Origin: Lachnospiraceae bacterium
GTDB lineage: Bacteria > Bacillota > Clostridia > Lachnospirales > Lachnospiraceae
Direction: 5' to 3'
NCBI GenBank assembly: GCA_017509985.1
Contig: JAFWOE010000048.1
Location: forward strand, 152,056 to 216,055
DNA: 64,000 bases
Part shown: positions 1 to 8,483 of the stretch, piece after piece
How the letters are laid out: each line of letters opens with the position of its first letter
Position numbering within the stretch: position 1 is the first letter of the stretch
Position numbers and translations under genes: made by a program
Notes under the pieces: generated by a model
Told to the model about the DNA's origin: nothing
Database searches by the model: none
Seen by the model: the letters and a program-made list of their open reading frames with translations, nothing else

Positions 1-1001
1 GTTGCTTTAACACCGAAATTATTGAGTGTTTCCTGCAGCTTTAAAGCCGTTGCCCGTACCTGGGTGGACGCTGTGCCGCCGTTGGCTCTTCCGCCGGATT
101 TCAGATAGGAAACGGGCGGAGTCCGGTAAGATGAAAACTCGTCTGCAGCTGCCTCCTCAATTTCCATAGCAGCCGTTTCGCCGGAAGAATCGTTTTCCCT
201 GACCCGGACGGGCGCTGCTTTACGTTTTTTCTTACGGACCGGTTTTTCTTTCTTCTGCTCTTCTTCGGCTTCAAAAAGATCCGATTCTTTTTCAAAAGGA
301 AGAGGTTCTTCCGGAGCGGGAGATTCGGCCTTGAGATCCACAAAACGAACGCCGCTTTCCGAGACGTTTTCGCGCCGGCTCCGGACGGCTGCAGCACGTT
401 TTTCACGGACGGAATAATATGCCTGCGTACCTTTTGCCCCGGCTGTACTGAGAAGCGGCCGCTGCGTCAGCAGGATCGCAAAAATGATCAGGGCGGCAAT
501 TATAATGATATAGGAACCGATCGTTCCTACAGCTTTCCCTAAAAAGTGTACAATAATGCCGCCGACAAGCCCGCCGCCAAGATGGTCGATGGAACTGTCG
601 GTGTAATAGGATGCGATCCGTGTGGTCGGATCATAGCCGATCATCAGGATCTGAAGAAAGGCACAGATCGAAACAAAGAGACCGATCGCCCCTGCAACTT
701 TCACTTTGATCCCGGGATAATTCTTATTCGCAATATAAAATGCGGCAAAAAGGAAAAACAGGACCGGGAAAATATACTGGATACTGCCGATCAGGCCGAA
801 AAAGAATCCGCATACGATCCTTCCGAGCTCACCGCAGAGCCCGAAATTGCCGAGCAGCAGAATTATACCGACGACCAGTACGATGATCAGTATAATATCC
901 CGCTGAAGTCTGGAATCCTTCTTTTTGCTTTCCTTCGCTCCCCTTTTACCCGAAGTTGAAGCCTTTGAGGATCTGGATTTTGTAGAATTTGCTGCAGACA
1001 T
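1..1001 (-). CDS. ftsK: FtsK/SpoIIIE-type DNA translocase, N-terminal part (runs off window)
   Basis: Translating the minus strand from the ATG at 1001 gives an open frame of about 333 codons that leaves the window at base 1. It starts with a basic, Ser/Lys-rich cytoplasmic stretch (about residues 1-30). Four hydrophobic segments follow (about 32-50, 58-85, 92-112, 135-165), then a long acidic/basic low-complexity linker containing VRKKKRKAAPVR. The end reads LQETLNNFGVKA, which resembles the start of the FtsK alpha domain. This is the classic FtsK/SpoIIIE order: membrane anchor, linker, motor. The motor ATPase and gamma domain lie outside the window. Family knowledge: a septum-located translocase that clears chromosome termini at division or sporulation. 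The start is supported by AAGGGG just upstream of the ATG. It is the last visible gene of the rex-nnr-yebC-uppP run, 32 bp after the preceding stop. Confidence 0.85.
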   Translation of the reverse strand, partial: MSAANSTKSRSSKASTSGKRGAKESKKKDSRLQRDIILIIVLVVGIILLLGNFGLCGELGRIVCGFFFGLIGSIQYIFPVLFFLFAAFYIANKNYPGIKVKVAGAIGLFVSICAFLQILMIGYDPTTRIASYYTDSSIDHLGGGLVGGIIVHFLGKAVGTIGSYIIIIAALIIFAILLTQRPLLSTAGAKGTQAYYSVREKRAAAVRSRRENVSESGVRFVDLKAESPAPEEPLPFEKESDLFEAEEEQKKEKPVRKKKRKAAPVRVRENDSSGETAAMEIEEAAADEFSSYRTPPVSYLKSGGRANGGTASTQVRATALKLQETLNNFGVKA

Positions 1002-1033
1002 TATAACCCCTTAACTTTAGTTGTTCTCCCCTT

Positions 1034-1915
1034 TTATAAAACATAATACAAGATGACGGAAACAAGGCCTATGGCACAGCAGTAAGCTGAAAAATATCTG
1101 GAATTTCTGGCTGAAGCAAACTTTTTAACCGCGCTGAGGACAAAATAGCCGACGACAGCTGCCGCTGCCATTGCAATAAGTGCACTTGTCATCCCGGCAG
1201 CGGGAACAAACGTTTTTTTGGTGATTCCTTCGTAGAAGAAGGAGCCCAGAACTGTCGGAATTGCAAGCAGGAACGAAAACAGCAGTGTCAGCTTAACGGA
1301 AAAAGCGCTTAAATAGGACGAGGAAACCGTCATGCCGAAACGGGAAATACCCGGGATGGCGGAAAAGCCCTGAAAAGCGCCGATGATCACGCCGTCAAAG
1401 ACTCGTGCTTCCTGCGGTCCTTTGTACAGCTGTCCGGAAAACGAAGCGACCAGCATGAGCAACGCCGTAATCAGAAGCCCGATACCGGATCCCAGAAGGT
1501 TTCCGATCAGGCCTTCCGAAAGTCGCATTGCAAAAACACCGATTACGACCGTCGGTACAAGGGCAGCCAGGACCAGCAGGCAGAGCTTGCGGTAGCGGTT
1601 ACGGGAGATCCTGCGATACCGCTTCTCTTCTCCCCTTTTCGGGCCGGCAAACATAACCTTTGCATTGACGATCATGTCACCGAAGATCCCGAGGAATTCT
1701 CCGAATGCTCTGGATATCGGTTTGAAGTAAACAATGATGATCGAGATCAGTGTACCGATATGAAGATAAATAATGAACATCATATCAACGGATCCAGCCG
1801 CGCCCATAATGTTGGAAAACAGCGTTATATGTCCGGACAGGCTGACCGGCAGGAAATCGGTAATGCCGGCTATGATACCGAGTATGATCGATTGCAGGAG
1901 TGTCATAGGTGTCAT
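1034..1915 (-). CDS. UppP/BacA-family undecaprenyl-diphosphatase-like membrane protein with altered active-site residues
   Basis: A 293-residue polytopic membrane protein of the UppP (BacA) family, which normally recycles undecaprenyl pyrophosphate to the monophosphate for wall synthesis. Family landmarks are visible: the N-terminal re-entrant segment at residues 12-29 (AGITDFLPVSLSGH) and the second signature IPGISRFGMT near residue 195. The canonical residues are changed, however. The two glutamates of the ExxxE motif are Ala16 and Asp20, the first Ser after FLPVS is Leu, and the Ser after the signature Arg is Phe; the Arg itself is kept. It may be a weak phosphatase, a paralogue with another substrate, or a non-catalytic relative. 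It sits 22 bp after yebC and before ftsK in the same operon. The family assignment is firm; activity is doubtful. Confidence 0.8.
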   Translation of the reverse strand: MTPMTLLQSIILGIIAGITDFLPVSLSGHITLFSNIMGAAGSVDMMFIIYLHIGTLISIIIVYFKPISRAFGEFLGIFGDMIVNAKVMFAGPKRGEEKRYRRISRNRYRKLCLLVLAALVPTVVIGVFAMRLSEGLIGNLLGSGIGLLITALLMLVASFSGQLYKGPQEARVFDGVIIGAFQGFSAIPGISRFGMTVSSSYLSAFSVKLTLLFSFLLAIPTVLGSFFYEGITKKTFVPAAGMTSALIAMAAAAVVGYFVLSAVKKFASARNSRYFSAYCCAIGLVSVILYYVL

Positions 1916-1937
1916 CCTCTGTTAATTGTTTCAGGCT

Positions 1938-2666
1938 TTAATCATCCAGATTGGTATATACCGCCTGGACGTCATCACTGTCATCCAGAAGATCAAGCGT
2001 CTTCTGAAGATTCTTGAGCGCTGTCTCATCGGTGACAGCAACATAATTCTGAGGAATCATTGCAACATCGGCTTCGCTCATGACGATGCCCTCTTTTTCC
2101 AGTGCCTCACGTACGGAGGAAAAATCATCCGGAGACGTAAGGATCTCGTAATACTCGTCTTCTTCGGAAAAATCATCGGCGCCGGCATCCAGCGCGATCA
2201 TCATCAGGTCATCGGAATCTCCTTCATAATCTTCCTTTGAAATGATGATCTGGCCTTTTTTGTCAAACATGAAGGATACACAGCCGGGAGTACCGATATT
2301 CCCGCTGCCTTTGCTGAAGGCGCTGCGGACGTCTGCGGCCGTACGGTTTTTGTTGTCGGTTAGCGTCTCGACAATGATCGCGATTCCTGCAGGGCCGTAG
2401 CCCTCATAAGTGATCCTCTCGTAATTGCTCTGATCGGATGTGGAACTCGCTTTTTTAATGCCTCTCTCAATCGTATCGTTCGGCATATTGCTGGCTTTTG
2501 CCTTGGCGATAACATCACGAAGCTTACTGTTATTGGCAGGGTCAGGACCGCCTTCTTTTACGGCGATAACGATCTCACGGCCGATAATCGTAAAGATCTT
2601 GCCTTTTTTTGCATCGTTCTTTTCTTTTTTGTGCTTGATGTTGGCAAATTTTGAATGTCCTGACAT
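1938..2666 (-). CDS. yebC: YebC/PmpR family regulator / TACO1-like translation factor
   Basis: 242 residues, the usual length for the family. The start [14 protein letters not shown] is the diagnostic N-terminus of YebC/PmpR/TACO1 proteins. Family members are described as DNA-binding regulators and, more recently, as factors relieving ribosome stalling on proline-rich stretches; the sequence cannot decide between these roles. The body keeps the conserved block with [14 protein letters not shown] and the acidic C-terminal domain. It lies 22 bp after nnr and 22 bp before the uppP-like gene, so it is probably cotranscribed from the rex promoter. Nothing unusual is seen. Confidence 0.93.
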   Translation of the reverse strand: MSGHSKFANIKHKKEKNDAKKGKIFTIIGREIVIAVKEGGPDPANNSKLRDVIAKAKASNMPNDTIERGIKKASSTSDQSNYERITYEGYGPAGIAIIVETLTDNKNRTAADVRSAFSKGSGNIGTPGCVSFMFDKKGQIIISKEDYEGDSDDLMMIALDAGADDFSEEDEYYEILTSPDDFSSVREALEKEGIVMSEADVAMIPQNYVAVTDETALKNLQKTLDLLDDSDDVQAVYTNLDD

Positions 2667-2688
2667 TATTATTTCTCCTCTTTGTTTG

Positions 2689-4158
2689 TTAGTTTATATA
2701 ATCAAGCAGGTCCGCGGAGGTGGCGGCCTCGCTGCCGTACTCTTCCGCTGCCTGTTCTCCTGCGATTCCGTGTCGATAGACTGCCATTGCCGCAAGAGGA
2801 AGGTTCGTTCCTCTGTAGCGGGTGATCATTCCGGCTGTCATGCCGGCAAGTACATCCCCGCTGCCGGCAGAAGCCAGCGCACTGCACCCGGAAGTATTGA
2901 TAAAAGCCAGTCCGCTCGGATAAACCGTTACGGTTACGTGATCCTTCAGAATACAGACCACTTTGTGTTCAGCCGAAACAGATCCGGCTGCCTTTAAGGG
3001 ATCCGCTTTGATCTGTTCAGGCGAAAGACCGGTCAGCCGGCTCATTTCCCCTATATGAGGTGTGATTGTACAGTCAAACTTTATAGATTCCCACAGGTCC
3101 GGTGAAGCAGCCATTATATTCAGCGCATCTGCGTCCAGGACGGCAGGTTTCGAATTCAGTTTTAAAAAGCGTTTCAGCAGTTCCTTTGAAAAATCGTCCG
3201 TGCCAATCCCCGGGCCGATCAGTACCGCATCCGCCCACTCCAGGTCGGATTCGAGTTTTTCCAGATCCGAAGTATTCTCACCGTAAGAGGTGATCAGCGC
3301 TTCCGGAATACGGACAGACAGAGCAGTCCGGTTTTCCCTGGAAGAAAAGATCTTTACCATGCCGATCCCGGTGCTTAAAGCCGCGGCGGCCGAAAGATAT
3401 GCTGCGCCGCAGATCTCGCTGTTTCCGGCTATGACCAGCAATTTACCGAACGTTCCCTTGTTGCCGGCCTCATCCCGGGCGGGAAGTGTCTCAAGGTCCT
3501 CTTCCGTAAGGATAAAACAACCGCTGTCATCAGGGTCAGCGTACGGGAAGATCCCGATATTTTCCACAAACAGATCTCCGCATACAGCCGGTCCGTTTAC
3601 GATAAGCTGTCCCTGCTTGGGATACTGGAACGTGACAGTAATATCAGCAAAAACTGCCGTTCCGAGTATTTCACCTGTATCCCCGGAAAGCCCGGAAGGA
3701 ATGTCAACGGATACAACAGGGGTCCCGGACTGATTCACTTTTTCGATCGTTTTTTCATAATCACCGGATATTTCCCTTTTCAGTCCGGTGCCGAAAAGCG
3801 CATCGATGATAAGCGTATATTCCTCCGGGTTGAAGCGTTTTACAGTGAAAACATCGTAATTCGCAATGATCTCCAGCTGCTGCTTCATTTCGGGCGAATA
3901 ACGGGCTTCGTCCCCCAGAAGATAAAGATCCGCATTGTCTCCTTCTTCGATCAGGAGCCGTGCGATCGCGACGCCGTCCGCGGCATTGTTCCCGGTCCCG
4001 CAGAGCACGCACACATTGGAAGTGTCCAGTTCGCACTCACGGATCACTTTTAAAACAGAAAGTGCAGCCCTTTCCATCAATACCAGGGAAGGGATCCCTC
4101 CGGCAATCGTATTTTTGTCAGCCGCGCTCATTGCGCCGGACGTTAATACACGGATCAT
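2689..4158 (-). CDS. nnr: Bifunctional NAD(P)H-hydrate epimerase / ADP-dependent dehydratase
   Basis: 489 residues formed by fusion of a YjeF_N epimerase domain (about 1-205, with [10 protein letters not shown] and [15 protein letters not shown]) and a ribokinase-like YjeF_C dehydratase domain (about 220-489, with [14 protein letters not shown] near the C-terminus, where the GSGD Asp is the catalytic base in this fold). Family role: repair of NADHX/NADPHX, epimerising the damaged hydrates and dehydrating the S form using ADP. Its start overlaps the rex stop by 4 bp (ATGA), so translation is probably coupled. Pairing a nicotinamide-cofactor repair enzyme with the NADH sensor Rex makes functional sense (inference). 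Confidence 0.93.
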   Translation of the reverse strand: MIRVLTSGAMSAADKNTIAGGIPSLVLMERAALSVLKVIRECELDTSNVCVLCGTGNNAADGVAIARLLIEEGDNADLYLLGDEARYSPEMKQQLEIIANYDVFTVKRFNPEEYTLIIDALFGTGLKREISGDYEKTIEKVNQSGTPVVSVDIPSGLSGDTGEILGTAVFADITVTFQYPKQGQLIVNGPAVCGDLFVENIGIFPYADPDDSGCFILTEEDLETLPARDEAGNKGTFGKLLVIAGNSEICGAAYLSAAAALSTGIGMVKIFSSRENRTALSVRIPEALITSYGENTSDLEKLESDLEWADAVLIGPGIGTDDFSKELLKRFLKLNSKPAVLDADALNIMAASPDLWESIKFDCTITPHIGEMSRLTGLSPEQIKADPLKAAGSVSAEHKVVCILKDHVTVTVYPSGLAFINTSGCSALASAGSGDVLAGMTAGMITRYRGTNLPLAAMAVYRHGIAGEQAAEEYGSEAATSADLLDYIN

Positions 4159-4802
4159 TTTGACTCCTTGATCGGACGGGTCGTCATTTCAAAAGTAAGC
4201 TCCAGAAGGCTGTCGACGAGATGAACATTTTCAACATAGACTTTTTTCCGGTCCACGATCAGTTCGGTCGGGGCGAAGTTCCAGATATAGTGTATCCCGG
4301 CTGTGACAACTTCCTCTGCTGCCGCATTTGCGGCATCTTTCGGAACTGTAAGGATGGCCAGATCGATTTCTTCCTTCTTTGCAAAATCCGAAAGCTCGGA
4401 AAGAGGCCGGACGGGGATCCCTTTTATCTCGCTGCCGATGAGTTCTTCATTCACATCAAACAGTGCGACGATCAGAAAGCCGATCTCCTTAAAGCCATAG
4501 TAATTGGTAATCGCCCTGGCCAGATTGCCTGCTCCGATGATCACCATCTTATGTTCTTTATTCAGCCCCAGCAGGTTACCGATCTCTTCATGGAGGTAGC
4601 GGACATTATACCCGTACCCCTGCTGACCGAAACCGCCGAAATGATTGAGGTCCTGCCGGATCTGCGAAGCCGTTACATTCATCATCTCTGCCAGGTCGTT
4701 GGAAGAGATCCGTTCAACGCCTTCCTTTGCAAGCTCTCCGAGGAACCTGTGATAACGGGGAAGACGTTTGATTACCGCTTTTGAAATATAGACATCTTTC
4801 AT
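4155..4802 (-). CDS. rex: Redox-sensing transcriptional repressor Rex
   Basis: 215 residues, standard Rex length. An N-terminal winged helix (about 10-75, with SSNDLAEMMNVTASQIRQDL and FGGFGQQGYGY) is followed by a Rossmann domain (MVIIGAGNLARAI near residue 87) that binds NADH or NAD+, and a C-terminal domain-swapped helix. Family role: at a low NADH/NAD+ ratio Rex represses fermentation genes. It is the first gene of the rex-nnr-yebC-uppP-ftsK unit and is read from a perfect sigma-A promoter at 4873-4901. I looked for a Rex operator (TTGT...ACAA) in its own leader and found no convincing match, so autoregulation is not supported. Confidence 0.95.
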   Translation of the reverse strand: MKDVYISKAVIKRLPRYHRFLGELAKEGVERISSNDLAEMMNVTASQIRQDLNHFGGFGQQGYGYNVRYLHEEIGNLLGLNKEHKMVIIGAGNLARAITNYYGFKEIGFLIVALFDVNEELIGSEIKGIPVRPLSELSDFAKKEEIDLAILTVPKDAANAAAEEVVTAGIHYIWNFAPTELIVDRKKVYVENVHLVDSLLELTFEMTTRPIKESK

Positions 4803-4872
4803 AACAAATTATCCACTTCTTTAAAGCCCGAGGCTGAATGAAAACGGCACCGGACTTGTTATTCTTTTATTC

Positions 4873-4901
4873 ATTATATAGGTTTGCGAAATGAATGTCA
4901 A
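4873..4901 (-). promoter_or_regulatory. Consensus sigma-A promoter for the rex operon
   Basis: On the minus strand, TTGACA (4901-4896) is separated by exactly 17 bp from TATAAT (4878-4873), a 12/12 match. The predicted start is near 4866, giving a leader of about 65 nt to the rex ATG at 4802. The -35 box lies at the extreme upstream edge of the divergent ABC-F gene. The -10 region reads ATTATATA on the plus strand, so it could also serve as a -10 in the other direction. Confidence 0.85.
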
Positions 4902-4918
4902 AGATGTATCATCAATAT

Positions 4919-6838
4919 ATGCTTATCGATATCCAGAATATTACAAAATCTTACCCTGCCGGCATCGTTTTGGGCTCGGTCTCCTTCCATATAGAGGCCG
5001 GGCAGAAATGCGCGCTGATCGGAACAAACGGAAGCGGCAAAACGACGCTTCTTAAGATCATGGTATCCGAAACGGCTCCGGACAGCGGGCAGATCGTTGC
5101 GGCAGCAGGCTGCAGCATCGGCTATCTGCCCCAGGTCCACGAAATATCCTCGTCCATGTCTCTGTATGAATACATTAAAGATGCCAGGAAAGATGTATTT
5201 GATCTGGAAAAGAGACTGCGCCAAACCGAAGCGCTCATGAAAAATGCCGAAGGCGAGGAACTGGAGAAGCTGATGAAGTCGTACTCTTCTCTTTCACATG
5301 AATTCGAACAGAAGAACGGCTTCGCTGCAGAAAGCGAGATCCGCGGTGTTCTGAAAGGACTCGGATTTGAAAATGCCGAATCCGGACGGATCGTGTCCGA
5401 ACTGTCCGGAGGAGAAAAGACCCGTGCGGCTCTCGGCCGCCTTCTTCTTTCCGAGCATGACCTCCTGCTTCTGGATGAGCCGACAAACCATCTGGATCTG
5501 AAAGCGGTGGAATGGCTGGAAAGCTTTCTCTCCTCTTACAGGGGAGCCCTGCTGATCGTCTCCCACGACCGTTATTTCCTGGATAAGACTGTTTCCAAAG
5601 TATTTGAAATAGAAAACCATCATCTGATTTCGTATGACGGGAATTATTCCGTATTCAGTGAAAAGAAAGCACGTGTGCGTGCCGACCAGCTGAAAGCCTA
5701 TCTCAATCAGCAGAAAGAGATTGCCCGGCAGGAGGAAGTGATCGCAAAACTCCGTTCGTTCAACCGCGAAAAATCCATTAAAAGGGCAGAATCACGTGTC
5801 AAAGCGCTGGAACGGATCGAACGTCTGGAGAAACCGGTCGAACTGAAAAGCGATATGAGTCTGAAGCTGACGCCTGCCGTCCTGTCCGGAAACGACGTAT
5901 TAAGCATTGATTCTATTTCCAAATCCTATGGTTCAGCAAAGCTGTTTTCTGATCTTTCCATCGAGCTGAAGCGTTCGGAGAAAGTGGCGCTGATCGGCGC
6001 GAACGGAACCGGAAAGACAACAATCCTGAAGATCATCAACGGTCTGACGGAACCGGATCAGGGCCGGGTAGCTTTTGGAGCAAACGTCTTCTTCTCCTAT
6101 TACGATCAGGAGCAGCAGCTCCTCGATCCCGATAAAACGATCTTCGAACAGATCTCCGACGAGCACCCCGATATGAGCAATACGGAGATTCGGAATCTGT
6201 GCGCCGGTTTTCTGTTTACAGGCGATGCCGTTTTCAAGAAAACGGAAATGCTGAGCGGGGGTGAAAAAGTCCGGCTCTCCCTGGCACGCCTGATGCTTTC
6301 AAAAGCCAACTTCCTGATCCTGGACGAGCCGACCAACCATCTGGATATTGTTTCCAGGGAAATTCTCGAGACAGCGATAAGGAATTATACCGGTACGGTT
6401 TTCTATGTCAGCCATGACCGTTATTTTATCAACCGGACAGCGACAAGGATCCTTGAGCTGGAAAACGGCATTCTCACGGAATACAAAGGCAACTACGACT
6501 ATTACATTGAGAAGAAATCAGAACGCATGTCTGCTGCTTCTGCTGATACCCCGGAAAGCGAAGCCTGTCCTTCGGAAAAACCGGCTTCCGGCGAATGGCA
6601 GGATTATAAAAAAGAACAGGCACGGCTGCGAAAACAGGCTGCGGACCTCAGAAAAACAGAGGACCGCATTCAGGCGATCGAAGAAAGGATCGCTGCTATC
6701 GATGAAGAAACTTCCCTGCCGGAAAATGCCCGAAATGCCTCTTTGCTGGCAGATCGGTATCAGGAACGCTCCGGTCTGTCGGAAGAACTGGAAAAGCTCT
6801 ATGTGCAGTGGGAAACGCTTGCAGAAGCTTCAACGTGA
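4919..6838 (+). CDS. ABC-F family ATPase (Uup/YdiF-like, ribosome-associated)
   Basis: About 639 residues with two tandem ABC nucleotide-binding domains and no membrane segments. Domain 1 has Walker A GTNGSGKTT (about 35-43), signature LSGGEKTRAALG and LLLLDEPTNHLD. Domain 2 has GANGTGKTT, LSGGEKVRLSLAR and FLILDEPTNHLD. A charged interdomain linker (about 230-310) and a C-terminal coiled coil (about 550-639) place it in the Uup/YdiF branch of ABC-F proteins. Family role: ATP-dependent binding at the ribosomal E site to resolve stalled translation, or antibiotic protection in some members; the exact role is not readable here. Start choice: ATG 4919 gives the usual MLIDIQNITKSY beginning. In-frame ATGs at 4895 and 4904 are possible; none has a clear ribosome-binding site. 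Confidence 0.9.
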   Translation: MLIDIQNITKSYPAGIVLGSVSFHIEAGQKCALIGTNGSGKTTLLKIMVSETAPDSGQIVAAAGCSIGYLPQVHEISSSMSLYEYIKDARKDVFDLEKRLRQTEALMKNAEGEELEKLMKSYSSLSHEFEQKNGFAAESEIRGVLKGLGFENAESGRIVSELSGGEKTRAALGRLLLSEHDLLLLDEPTNHLDLKAVEWLESFLSSYRGALLIVSHDRYFLDKTVSKVFEIENHHLISYDGNYSVFSEKKARVRADQLKAYLNQQKEIARQEEVIAKLRSFNREKSIKRAESRVKALERIERLEKPVELKSDMSLKLTPAVLSGNDVLSIDSISKSYGSAKLFSDLSIELKRSEKVALIGANGTGKTTILKIINGLTEPDQGRVAFGANVFFSYYDQEQQLLDPDKTIFEQISDEHPDMSNTEIRNLCAGFLFTGDAVFKKTEMLSGGEKVRLSLARLMLSKANFLILDEPTNHLDIVSREILETAIRNYTGTVFYVSHDRYFINRTATRILELENGILTEYKGNYDYYIEKKSERMSAASADTPESEACPSEKPASGEWQDYKKEQARLRKQAADLRKTEDRIQAIEERIAAIDEETSLPENARNASLLADRYQERSGLSEELEKLYVQWETLAEAST

Positions 6839-6841
6839 TAT

Positions 6842-6847
6842 TATAAT
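6842..6847 (+). promoter_or_regulatory. Candidate -10 element for the CoA-transferase gene
   Basis: TATAAT lies 4 bp after the stop of the ABC-F gene and 55 bp before the GTG start of the CoA-transferase. The hexamer 17 bp upstream (TTGCAG) is a poor -35, so this is a moderate call; readthrough from the ABC-F gene is the alternative. Confidence 0.4.
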
Positions 6848-6902
6848 ATTTTTCATTAATTACAGAATCTATTTATATTGATTTATAAACGAGGTATTTA
6901 AA

Positions 6903-8480
6903 GTGCAGAAAATAATGACGATGGACGAGGCGATCGGCCTCATAAAAGACGGTGACGTGATCTGGATCAATTCCTTTTCTGCGATCGCTTCCCCGGTCGA
7001 GCTCAACAAGGGTCTGACCGAACGTTACCGCAGGACCGGCAAGCCCGAACATCTTTCCGTTTACAGTCCTTTCTCGTTCAGTGATTATGAGCCGGACTCC
7101 GACGTCGAAGGATACATCTGCGAAGGAGCCGTGGACCGCTGCGTGATCGGCTTTTTCGGGTCCCTTAACCGCACCAGCCGGGCGATCATGAACAACGAGA
7201 TCGAAGGCTACAACCTTCCGGGCGGCGTCATGAGCCATATGATCCGTGCGGCAGCCCGCGGCGAGACCTATCTTCTGACAAAAACCGGCCTGAATCTTTT
7301 TGTCGATCCGGATTTCAACGGCTATAAGCTGAATGAAAAAAGCACCATGGACCTTGTCAAGAAAGTTGAGGATATCGAAGGAAACACAAAACTGGCATAC
7401 ATGATCCCGAAGGTAAATATTGCTTTCCTGAAAGCCTCTCTTGCCGATATCCACGGTAATATTTCATTTGAAACCGAGGCAGCGTCCATTGATGCCCTGT
7501 CTGTCGCACAGGCCTGCCACCGCAACGGCGGCAAGGTTATCGTCCAGGTACTGCACACCGTAGCGCGTCATATGGAGCCGAAAAACGTCCAGATCCCGAG
7601 TGCACTCGTCGATGCGATCGTTATCTGTCCCGAGCAGCAGCAGCTGACCGGTATGGACGGTTATTTTGATTATATATGCGGAAAATACGTTCCTTACGGA
7701 AACATTCTGAAAGCTGCTGTCTGTGACATTATGAAGCATGTAAAGGCCACCAGTACCCGTAGTTCCCTGCACCACGCCATCGCCAAAAGAGCCTACCTGG
7801 AGCTGAAGGACAATACGATCGTCAATATCGGTATCGGTATACCGGAACTGATCGCGGAGGAGGTTCTGAAGAACGACCGTACCGACCGGATCCATCTGTC
7901 CATCGAAAGCGGTCATACCGGCGGCATGCCGCTGGGCGGACGGGGCTTCGGGGTTTCGATCGGCGCGGATTCCATGATGGATATGGCGCGTCAGTTTGAT
8001 TTCTACGAAGGCGGCGGGCTGGATATGTGCTGCATCGGCGCTCTGGAAGTCGATCAGCACGGAAACGTCAACGGACACTACACTAAGGGAAAGCTTTCCG
8101 GAATCGGCGGTTTTGCCAATATTTCACAGGCCACCAAAAAAGTCGTCTTCTGCCTTACTTTCACCGCAAAAGGACTGTGCGGCGAATTTGACGGTCAGAA
8201 GGTAACGATCACACAGGAAGGAAGCATTCCGAAGTTTGTGCCTGATGTTGCCTCCAAAGGATTCTCTGTCCAGAACGCTTACGCAAACGGACAGGAAGTC
8301 CTTTACATTACCGAGCGCTGCGTTTTCCAACTCACAGAAGAAGGCCTGATGCTGACCGAAGTCGCACCAGGCATTGACTTAAAAAAAGATATTCTGGATA
8401 TTCTGGACTTCGATGTCAAAGTCTCAGATGAACTGAAAGAAATGGAATTTGCACCGGATGTTCCGATGACACTGTTCTGA
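6903..8480 (+). CDS. pct: Propionate/acetate CoA-transferase (family I CoA-transferase)
   Basis: 525 residues, the size of fused alpha-beta family I transferases such as Clostridium propionicum Pct and E. coli YdiF. The N-terminal half carries LPGGVMSHMIRAAARG and the C-terminal half carries IVNIGIGIPELIAEE, then IESGHTGGMPLGG, in which Glu335 corresponds to the Glu that forms the CoA thioester. Reaction: exchange of CoA between acyl-CoAs and short carboxylates such as acetate or propionate. The substrate cannot be fixed from sequence; butyrate, lactate or acetate are possible. The GTG start at 6903 is supported by GAGGT seven bases upstream. It ends 3 bp from the convergent P-type ATPase stop. 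Confidence 0.88.
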   Translation: MQKIMTMDEAIGLIKDGDVIWINSFSAIASPVELNKGLTERYRRTGKPEHLSVYSPFSFSDYEPDSDVEGYICEGAVDRCVIGFFGSLNRTSRAIMNNEIEGYNLPGGVMSHMIRAAARGETYLLTKTGLNLFVDPDFNGYKLNEKSTMDLVKKVEDIEGNTKLAYMIPKVNIAFLKASLADIHGNISFETEAASIDALSVAQACHRNGGKVIVQVLHTVARHMEPKNVQIPSALVDAIVICPEQQQLTGMDGYFDYICGKYVPYGNILKAAVCDIMKHVKATSTRSSLHHAIAKRAYLELKDNTIVNIGIGIPELIAEEVLKNDRTDRIHLSIESGHTGGMPLGGRGFGVSIGADSMMDMARQFDFYEGGGLDMCCIGALEVDQHGNVNGHYTKGKLSGIGGFANISQATKKVVFCLTFTAKGLCGEFDGQKVTITQEGSIPKFVPDVASKGFSVQNAYANGQEVLYITERCVFQLTEEGLMLTEVAPGIDLKKDILDILDFDVKVSDELKEMEFAPDVPMTLF

Positions 8481-8483
8481 TCT

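Noticed and set aside
546..959. Plus-strand open frame of 137 codons opposite ftsK
   Set aside because: Lies opposite the membrane-anchor coding region of ftsK, has no ribosome-binding site and no family-like features.
4803..4894. Rex-type operator (TTGTTA...) in the rex leader
   Set aside because: Only one half-site-like TTGTTA (4857-4862) is present, with no TAACAA partner at the right distance.
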